Shown piece by piece: positions 57,901-64,000 of a stretch of DNA of 64,000 nt (positions are counted from its first letter, which is position 1; each line of letters opens with the position of its first letter). The stretch spans positions 470,001 to 534,000 of the forward strand of contig JABMCL010002470.1 in the NCBI GenBank assembly GCA_018857735.1, read 5' to 3'. The DNA comes from Alviniconcha marisindica. Its lineage: Eukaryota > Mollusca > Gastropoda > Provannidae. The position numbers were made by a program, and so were the translations under genes. The notes beneath the pieces are model-generated. The model was not told the origin of the DNA, did no database searches, and saw only the letters and a program-made list of their open reading frames with translations.

Positions 57901-60732
57901 GCATTGTTACCACATCAGTAGCTATGCTGGTAAAGAGAGGAGCATTGTGACCATATCAGTAGCTCCAGTTGTATGGACAGGAGCATTGTTACTATGTCAG
58001 TAGCTCTTCTGGTAAGGACAGGAGCATTGTTACCATGTCAGTAGCTCTTCTGGTAAGGACAGGAACATTGTTAATATGTCAGTAGCTTTTCTGGTAAGGA
58101 CAGGAGCATTGGAACCACATCAGTAGCTCTTCTAGTATAGGCAGGAGCATTGTTAATATGTCAGCAGCTCTTCTGGTAAGGACAGGAGACATGTTACCAT
58201 GTCAGTAGCTCTTCTGGTAAGTACAGGAGCACTGGAACCACATCAGTAGCTCTTCTAGTAAGGACAGGAGCATTGGGACCATGTCAGTAGCTCTTTTGGT
58301 AAGGACAGGAACATTGGGACTGTCAGTAGCTCGTCTGGTAAGGACAGGAGCACTGGGACTAAGTCAGTAGCTATGCTGGTAAGGACAGGTTTCTACTATG
58401 CAATGGGTGTTCCCCTGCATGATTTACCCAGTTTGCTGGTGATGAAAATGTCCTGGCGGCACAGGCCATGCTGAGGCAGTAGAATCTGCAGGCTTTTCCC
58501 AATATCTTCTTCATTGCGGTAAACAGAGGCTGTGTCTGAAGCAAGGAAGCAAACAGAGGATAAAACACTGAGGTAAACAGAGGTTGTGTGTAGAACATTA
58601 AGGTAAACAGAGGCTGTGTGCAGAACACTGAGGTAAACAGAGGTTGTGTCTAGAACACTGAGGTAAACAGAGGCTGTGTGCAGAACACTCTGAGGAAAAC
58701 ATAAACTGTGTGTAGGACACTGAGGTAAACAGAGGTTGTGTATAGAATATTGAGGTAAACAGAGGCTGTGTGCAGAGCACCGAGGAAAACATAAATTGTG
58801 TATAGAACACTGAGGTAAACAGAGGCTGTGTGCAGAACACTGAGGAAAACATAAACTGTGTGTATGACACTGAGGTAAACAGAGGTTGTGTATAGAACAC
58901 TGAGGTAAATAGAGGCTGTGTGAAAAACACTGAGGTAAACAGACGCTGTGTACAGAACACTGAGGAAAACATAAACTGTGTGTAGGACACTGAGGTAAAC
59001 AGAAGCTGTGTGTAAAACACTGAGGTAAATAGAGGCTGTGTGTAGAACATTGAGGTAAACAGAGGCTGTGTGTAGAACACTGATGTAAACAGTAGCTGTG
59101 TGTAGAACATTAATAATAATAATGGAAATTTGTAAAGCGCCTACCCTGCGGCTCAAAGCGCTGAACAAGCACACACACATAATGTACATCGAGATGGAAA
59201 ATGTTATCAAAAAGAAAAAAGTAGAAAAGAACAAAAGAACATTAAGGTAAACATAGGCTGTTCTGAAATACTGCAGTAAACTGAGGATGAAACACTGAAG
59301 TAAACAAAGAACAAAACACTGTGGTAAACAAGAGCTGTGTGTGAAACATTGAGGTAGACAAAGGATGTTACTTTTTGTTAGAACATTAGGCAAACAGAGA
59401 CTGTGTGCCAAAGATTAAGGTGAACAGAGGTTGCTTTGAAACACACAGGTAAACAGAGGCTGTTCCCAAAAACTTAAGTAGGTAGAAGCTAAAACACTGA
59501 GGTAAACAGAGGCTGTTCTAAAAAAACTGAGGTAGGCAGATACTAAAACACTGAGGTAAACAGAAGCTGTAAAAATGAGGCAGGCAGTGGCTAACACATG
59601 GAGGTAAACAGAGGCTACATGTAAGACACTAAGGTAAACAGGATGAAACACTGAGCTGAGATAAACAGAGGCTGTTATAAAATTATGAAAAATTGAGGCA
59701 AACATAGGCTGCAACTGAAACTGAGATACACAGAGGCTGAAACACTGTTAAAGAAAACTGAGGCAGTGGCTGATACTAGTGTCAATGATACTGCAGAAAG
59801 TGGCTGTGTCTGAAACAATGTGGCAAACAAAGTCTGCATCTGAAACACTGAGGTAAACATTGGCAGTGTCTGAAACATTGATGAAAACAGAGATTTTTGA
59901 AAAACATGGCCAAAAAGGAAGTTTCATCCAATGGACCATTTTCTTGAAGTATTAATGAGGTGAGGTCACTAAAGCAACCGAGATGATGATGATGTAGGGA
60001 TTAATGTCCACAGATGTCAAGCTGACATATTACTATTACTAGTATTAGGGACGAAAGATACCTGAGATCAGAAGAGAGGTTTATTAATATTATGAGTGCA
60101 GGCCACTCACAGACGACAAAATCTTAGCACACACTCACCAGTTTTGCACAACCCAGCCTTACTTTTGATCTCGTGACCTGCAGTGACCTAGCTGACTGAG
60201 AATGGCCTGTTAGAAACCAGAAACTTTGAACCAAACAGATTATGAGATACAATATAAGCGTATACAGATACTGACCAACACAAATTAAAACTGGCACCTG
60301 TTAGTGACTCACCAAAGGATCTGTAGCCAGCAGCAAGAGCAGTGTCCAAAACATTGTGAATTGTGTCTTGTCCCCGGATTTTGAATGTTCCCACTGAAGA
60401 AGTGAAACACTGAAAACAGCCTGGTGGCAATTTGCAGTTCTAATCTTTTCTTGGTGAACACAGAAAACAAGTCAGCCATCACATCATCTTGACTCTTTCT
60501 TCTAGTTCTACCAGTTTTCTGAATGTTACTTGCAGACGTAGTTGTGTAATACCAACACCTAAACAGGGTTCATGTTAACCAGTAATTACAGGTATCTTAC
60601 CGGATGAGATAAGCATATACCAGAAACAAAATCAGCCAGGCATACCAGCTGTCATTCTTGACCAGTTCTAAAAAAACAAAAAATGTGGCACAGTGACTCA
60701 CGACAGAGTGCATGTGTGCATGCACGCATGTG

Positions 60733-60828
<96 letters not shown>

Positions 60829-61976
60829 ATGTATGTGTGTGCATGTATGTGTGTGTGTGTATGTGAAAGAGGGAGACAGACAGACAGATAGAATGTTTAA
60901 GGTCGGGAAGGGAGCTGGGTGTTTGCTTGTACAGCGTTGGTAGTACCTAATAGTATGGACGGCCATGTATCTGACCTGTTAGTGATACAGTGATTATCTG
61001 ACCAGTTTCCATGAACCATTTTAGCCACCTTATGTATGTCACACTTGTTTGAAAAATGTCTAGCTACATCACTGGACACTGCTAAAGCAGAATGTGTCTG
61101 TTTTCATTGTCATTAATTTTTCATTGGCAACTAATACAATTACAATTCACAGAATGCATTGAAAGCTTAAATACAAAAGATTTATCTTTGTATTATTATG
61201 ACATCCACTGTGTCCATTGTTACATTAATCCCAAGCTGACCTGCCCCCATTTTTGTAGCCATACAGCTTACACTTGGATCAAAACCATTTTTGGATGACT
61301 GAAATGTTTACTTCAAATGTACCACTTGCCAATGATAATTATGGTCAAGAATGGCTTAATTTGAGTCTGACTCTGGGCCAGTGTGTCTCACTTTGGTTCC
61401 TGATCTTTTTTCACAGACTCCTAAAAGTACAGAATAGTAGACAAGTTGAGCAATTCCCTGTGCAGTATTCACAAGTCCTGCCCTGGTGCCCAGTAGAGGA
61501 ACCTGTCATTTTTTAATTTATTATTTCACGTCAGACCCCTAAAAGTGGCAGAGTAATCAGTAATCAATGACCTGATTGTGGTTATTGTGTATGAAGATGG
61601 AAAACTATCTTTGAGTGTGTTTCAATGTTGCCTGTGTTGATTTTGTTTGTTTGTCTCTTGAGTTCTTCTCTCGTTTGTCCTCTGAATATTCAGTGGGAAT
61701 CCTTACAGTCATGCCAGAAAAGGGCTTTCTCACGCATGCATCGGTGAAAATGTTTCAAGAACAGTAGAAGCCGAATTTCTCTCTCTCGGGTTGATTATCA
61801 AGGCTGAAACACAAAAAGTGAAAGGAGACACTTTGACTGTACAAGACATATTTAATTTGCAGTTCTGGATTCAATTCATTTTTATACAATCATTTACACT
61901 TACAGCCAAGCAGCGGCATTGTTACACCTGTGTTGAGCTGTACACATGTGACTGCACCCATCTTTTGCGCCGCCAT
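51820..61976 (-). CDS. Aldo-keto reductase, complete, eight coding exons, 297 residues
   Basis: Join on the minus strand: 61976-61904, 60393-60313, 58535-58428, 56686-56498, 56000-55909, 55209-55099, 52812-52719, 51965-51820. The 894 nt keep phase at all seven introns with GT-AG sites. It is an NADPH-dependent carbonyl reductase with a TIM-barrel fold, probably cytosolic. Motifs in order: [16 protein letters not shown] at the N-terminus; catalytic Asp52 and Tyr57 in DTASVY; Lys86 in ITSKL; His119 in LIHWPG; GVSNF; EFHPHL; QAYSSLG; PKSTNP near residue 254; and C-terminal YCWDPS. Length and order match the AKR superfamily. The closest type is the invertebrate glyoxal or prostaglandin reductase-like AKRs, but the substrate cannot be told from sequence. 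Family Arg in the K-S-x4-R cofactor motif is His260. The gene runs convergently with LRRFIP. Confidence 0.95.
51966..52718 (-). other. Aldo-keto reductase intron 7
   Basis: It is filled with a 60-65 bp TG/GGGG-rich tandem repeat (52290-52610) and a TG microsatellite (52620-52697). No exon was seen. Confidence 0.8.
52290..52697 (+). repeat. Tandem repeat (60-65 bp, five copies) and (TG)n microsatellite
   Basis: Units contain GAGCATGAATG, a TG run, TTCATGAATAT and a G run; one G run is 20 bases (52477-52496). The pure TG run covers 52620-52697. Confidence 0.9.
52719..52812 (-). CDS. Aldo-keto reductase exon 7
   Basis: The acceptor is GTTTGCAG and the donor GTCAGT. It encodes [20 protein letters not shown] then [11 protein letters not shown] plus the first base of Gly. 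(T/K)[11 protein letters not shown](Q/R)G is an AKR signature. A TG microsatellite lies only 22 bp beyond the donor. Confidence 0.95.
53342..53416. repeat. (TG)n microsatellite
   Basis: About 37 uninterrupted TG dinucleotides, followed by degenerate GTATGTGTGTG repeats to about 53565. Confidence 0.95.
54563..54610. repeat. Imperfect palindrome, 20-bp arms, 8-bp loop
   Basis: The left arm TGCCTGCATGATTTGTCACC pairs with the right arm GGTGACAAAACATGCAGGCA with one mismatch. A second, weaker hairpin with the same GGTGACAAAA core follows at 54616-54647. Confidence 0.85.
54785..54970. repeat. CA-rich compound microsatellite
   Basis: CACACA runs broken by CCCACA, CATGTACA and CATCACAC variants. 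Confidence 0.9.
55099..55209 (-). CDS. Aldo-keto reductase exon 6 (37 codons)
   Basis: The acceptor is CTCATTTCAG and the donor GTGGGA. It encodes [20 protein letters not shown] then [17 protein letters not shown], covering the Q-(V/I)-E-(F/Y)-H-P and QAYSSLG motifs that line the cofactor site. Confidence 0.95.
55210..55908 (-). other. Aldo-keto reductase intron 5
   Basis: Unique sequence of 699 bp with a short A-rich stretch near 55440. Nothing else was seen. Confidence 0.75.
55909..56000 (-). CDS. Aldo-keto reductase exon 5
   Basis: The acceptor is TGATTGCAG and the donor GTAATT. It completes Gly and encodes [20 protein letters not shown] then [12 protein letters not shown](V/L)xAIGVSNF is an AKR signature that includes cofactor-contacting Ser-Asn. 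Confidence 0.95.
56001..56497 (-). other. Aldo-keto reductase intron 4
   Basis: Unique sequence of 497 bp. Nothing else was seen. Confidence 0.8.
56498..56686 (-). CDS. Aldo-keto reductase exon 4 (catalytic His119)
   Basis: The acceptor is TTCCTCAG and the donor GTCAGA. It completes Ala and encodes [40 protein letters not shown] and [20 protein letters not shown] then [12 protein letters not shown] holds the catalytic His. The 5' end of this exon and its acceptor are repeated twice upstream. Confidence 0.95.
56640..56900 (-). repeat. Tandem triplication of exon 4 acceptor and 5' end, period 102-103 bp
   Basis: Acceptor CAG positions (as plus-strand CTG) are at 56687, 56789 and 56892. Each is followed on the minus strand by CCCAAAGACCAGGGCAG or a close variant and by GTGTGCAGAGAAGCGTGT. 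The two upstream copies then run into intron sequence (ATTGTC.CACCTTCATTAATC) instead of the rest of the exon. Confidence 0.92.
56687..58427 (-). other. Aldo-keto reductase intron 3
   Basis: It is made almost entirely of two arrays: the exon 4 acceptor copies at one end and the 41-bp minisatellite (57040-58390) over the rest, reaching to within 38 bp of the exon 3 donor. Confidence 0.9.
57040..58390 (+). repeat. Minisatellite, about 41-bp unit, about 33 copies
   Basis: The unit on plus is GTAGCTCTTCTGGTAAGGAC followed by AGGAGCATTGTTACCATGTCA. A 201-bp block (57300-57500) is repeated without a visible difference at 57501-57701, a higher-order duplication of five units. Confidence 0.95.
58428..58535 (-). 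CDS. Aldo-keto reductase exon 3 (catalytic Asp52, Tyr57, Lys86)
   Basis: The acceptor is TTGCTTCAG and the donor GTAAAT. It encodes (D)[19 protein letters not shown] then [16 protein letters not shown]. The first 20-30 nt of the exon, with its acceptor, match the unit of the tandem array filling the upstream intron. Confidence 0.95.
58536..59930 (-). repeat. Tandem array seeded by the start of exon 3, about 30-bp unit, 35-45 copies
   Basis: On the minus strand the unit reads CACACAGCCTCTGTTTACCT followed by CAGTGTTCTA. Exon 3 itself begins ACACAGCCTCTGTTTACCGC after its CAG, so unit and exon share about 18 bases plus the acceptor neighbourhood. Translated in the exon frame the copies read TASVYLSVL, an echo of the catalytic DTASVY motif. 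Copies diverge with distance from the exon. Confidence 0.9.
59106..59215 (+). mobile_element. SINE-like fragment inside the array
   Basis: (TAA)n then TGGAAATTTGTAAAGCGCCT and GGCTCAAAGCGCTGAACAAG. The AAAGCGC..CTCAAAGCGCT form is a frequent dispersed element end in molluscs and other invertebrates, to my knowledge. It interrupts the 30-bp repeats. Confidence 0.45.
60313..60393 (-). CDS. Aldo-keto reductase exon 2
   Basis: The acceptor is CACTTCTTCAG and the donor GTGAGT. It completes Leu and encodes [20 protein letters not shown] then AGYRSF. The alternative upstream acceptor at 60410 would insert residues into the GLGTF motif and is less likely. Confidence 0.92.
60727..60828. repeat. (TG)n microsatellite
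   Basis: Long TG runs interrupted once by GG. Confidence 0.95.
60890..61170 (+). repeat. Dispersed repeat, copy 2
   Basis: The partner of the sequence at about 200-560, same orientation, also preceded by a TG microsatellite. Shared blocks include TGTATCTGAC, CAGTGATTAT, TGAACCA, ACCTTA and CATTGAAA.CTT. Confidence 0.5.
61904..61976 (-). CDS. Aldo-keto reductase exon 1 (start, ends phase 1)
   Basis: It encodes [18 protein letters not shown] then TMPLLG plus the first base of Leu; the donor is GTAAGT. Two adjacent ATGs exist (61979 and 61976). The second has A at -3 and G at +4, a better Kozak context, and was chosen. LN.G..MP..GLGTF is the standard AKR N-terminal strand pair. Confidence 0.9.
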
Positions 61977-64000
61977 CATCAAAAACAATTTGCTGTTGTT
62001 GTTGTCAACAATAACTGTTTTTTGCTGATTCCGTCTGCTCGTTGCAAGGGAAGTCACTCATTCAAACGCTCCACAGTTTTGCGAGAGTAACCTGGCCATA
62101 GGATCAGGAATAATTTATGGTCAAAAGTGGTGCCTGCAGTCTGAAGCTGTTTCTAGGGAAGCATTGCATCGGTACTTTGTGCTATTGTTAGATTAACTGC
62201 AACTCACAGACAAGTAAGTGCCTTTTTTTGACAAACACACCATTGTTGCTATCGATTGTTGCTATGTGTAAAATATTTTCATTCCACTTTCAGAGATTGC
62301 CCGTAAGAGTCACTACTCGGTCTCCCAGTCGCATGTTTGTATCACATACATACGGCAAGCACGAGATGCTAATTTTGCACCATCTGGTACATTGTTTTGG
62401 CTGGAGATCTAGTGATACGCACGGTTAAAACGGGTGACGGTTGAATTATGTGTTATCGGCCTTGTGACTGAACAGTTGCAGGAGTATTGAGTAACACTAC
62501 AGCCGACATTTGCGTTGTTTTGTAACAGATTTATTTTCAAAATCAGTAACTAGTCTAACTGGCTTTTAAATTATTAATGTTTTATTGTTAGCGTCTGTGT
62601 TTCTCAAGTACATGCTGCTTATATTATGCATACTTGATCAGATCTTGAGCCACCAATGCTCTATTATTTTTTACACTAATGCATAGATTTGATTCTGTTG
62701 TCACAATGTCACATTGTCAGTGAAGTCTGGAAGTTGAGCAGAATAAAACGCCAGTATAATTTACTTTTAAATTAAAACAAACATGCAATCAGTTTCACTC
62801 ATATCCTCAGTACTCTCCAGTCTTTAAAAGAAAGAGAGAGAGAAAGAAAAAGAATTTCCATCCCTAATAAGCCGTACGGTTTCTGTGGACGTTAAGCACC
62901 ATGTTTACTTACTTAAGAAAAAGGAGACAAAAACTATTACCTCGATAAGCAGTACAAGTCCAGAACACAATGGCATCTTAAAAAACAAAGCAAAACAACA
63001 ACAACAACAAAAACCTGAGTTATAGTTGGATTGAATGACCAGTTTGCCACTCAGTTCAGTAATTGCATTGCAAAGATAGGCCTCACTGCCCCTGTGACTA
63101 TTTCTACTGATCTTCTGAACTGCTGATCCTTTTGGAGTTTTGCATCCACACTTTGTTTGATGTTGCATCATTATTTATGATTTAAGAAAAGAGTGTGTAA
63201 ACTGTAATGTTGTTGGGATGCGCATTGTTGGTTGCTTGTTGTTTGTGTCCTTTCAAAATTCAACCCATTCATGCCAATCAAACTGAAGTTGGAAGCAGTC
63301 TTCAAACGGACACTCTTTATTCCTGTCTTCTCTCTCTCTTGTCTCTCTCTCTCTGGTCTCTCTCCCATACACACCTATCGTAGTATATACATATATATAT
63401 ATATTATATATGCCTCATAGCAACTGAGAACAGGTCAGTTTTCAACCTGTGTTGCACGGAGCCCGTGCAACACAATCACATTCATTCCATCCACTGACCA
63501 TTCACTCATCCATTCACATGCAAACACATTCACATTCAACTGACCATTCACTCATACCACAGGCACATGCTATCATATTACTACAAGTGTCTTGTGAAAA
63601 GATTGGATGCTCAAGGTTACACCAGAAGTTCAAAACTTCATTGGATAGTTGTCAATCCTATTGTTTCTGTGCCACTGATCTCTTTGCAACCAAACTAGGT
63701 GTGTTGATGTAAGTTGTATTTGTAACCAATAATCGAATAACCAGGCCAGATGCAAACAAAGTAGGCAGGACAATAACACTGTGACTCACAGTCTAAACTT
63801 TCCAGGCACACGGCGAGAGGTATTTTGCCGTTCAAGGTGACAAACCTGGTTTTTTTCACTTCCTTTAAGTTCTGAACAATTCTCTTGTTATCATTTAACA
63901 GACTCTGGACATGTTCTGTTCCTTACTAGTAATACTAATTGTTATCATGTTTGTAACACTAATGCAGTAAAAGATAGATAAATGGATGGACTGTCTGTTT
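61977..64000. other. Region upstream of the aldo-keto reductase
   Basis: No recognisable gene on either strand. It should hold the reductase 5' UTR and promoter, but no TATA box or CpG island stands out. A perfect 11-bp inverted repeat lies at 63449-63473, and CT- and TA-rich simple sequence near 63330-63410. Confidence 0.55.
63449..63473. repeat. Perfect inverted repeat, 11-bp arms
   Basis: GTGTTGCACGG, loop AGC, CCGTGCAACAC. Function unknown. Confidence 0.9.

Larger units (their letters stand above)
58536..60312 (-). other. Aldo-keto reductase intron 2, mostly an exon-3-derived tandem array
   Basis: About 1.4 kb next to exon 3 is the 30-bp array (58536-59930), interrupted by a SINE-like fragment. 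The remaining 380 bp next to exon 2 is unique. Confidence 0.85.
60394..61903 (-). other. Aldo-keto reductase intron 1
   Basis: It contains the TG microsatellite (60727-60828) and dispersed repeat copy 2 (60890-61170). A weak exon-like segment lies at 60601-60667 (see findings). No recognised gene. Confidence 0.75.

Noticed and set aside
58598..59411. Minus-strand open frames of 170 and 253 codons (TASVYLSVL repeats)
   Set aside because: They are the 30-bp array derived from reductase exon 3 read in frame. No start, splice sites or conserved domain beyond the copied motif.
60394..60409. Upstream acceptor that would extend reductase exon 2 by 16 bases
   Set aside because: It gives a different phase (16 bases) and breaks the GLGTF motif, whereas the acceptor at 60394-60396 joins exon 1 to give MPLLGLGTF exactly.
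62905..63171. 88-codon minus-strand open frame upstream of the reductase
   Set aside because: Part of it (QKISRNSHRGSEAYLCN) looks protein-like, but the frame runs into a (TTG)n-derived Cys run and has no good donor; no family recognised.

Overview
This is eukaryotic, animal-type nuclear DNA: AT-rich, with small exons bounded by GT-AG sites, introns of up to 20 kb, many microsatellites and long tandem minisatellite arrays. The two recognisable proteins and the repeat style suggest a lophotrochozoan, most likely a mollusc. That placement is an inference, because no lineage-diagnostic gene is present.

Two protein genes lie tail to tail. (1) On the plus strand, from 11028 to 40883, is the C-terminal two thirds of a leucine-rich-repeat flightless-interacting protein (LRRFIP1/2 family). 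Its N-terminal exon or exons were not found and are probably upstream of the window. Ten coding exons join in phase into a 371-residue coiled-coil tail, ending at 40883. The fifth exon can also be read through its donor at 15234 into a roughly 4 kb acidic, repeat-rich terminal exon ending at 19194. As I recall it, vertebrate LRRFIP1 uses the same kind of switch at the same residue. The acidic extension carries two FFAT-like motifs and a 28-residue repeat array that seems to have grown from the second motif. One array unit is frame-broken in this sequence. (2) On the minus strand, from 61976 down to 51820, is a complete aldo-keto reductase gene with eight coding exons and 297 residues. All splice phases agree and the catalytic tetrad is present.

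Layout: 1-11027 is non-coding (intron or upstream DNA). 11028-15234 holds five LRRFIP exons. 15235-19194 is the alternative acidic terminal exon. 19195-35267 is a large repeat-rich intron, or the 3' UTR of the long form at its start. 35268-40883 holds the last five exons. 40884-about 51178 is 3' UTR or intergenic DNA ending at an AATAAA followed by a GT-rich tract. 51820-61976 is the reductase gene. 61977-64000 is its upstream region.

The most unusual feature is the repeats. Several intronic tandem arrays contain degenerate copies of the neighbouring exon edge: LRRFIP exon 38852-38931, reductase exon 58428-58535, reductase exon 56498-56686, and the acceptor region of LRRFIP exon 11028-11114. 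Together with the coding array that starts at an FFAT-like motif, this suggests tandem arrays here repeatedly start at exon edges or short motifs. No bacterial features, CRISPR array, rRNA or tRNA gene was seen.
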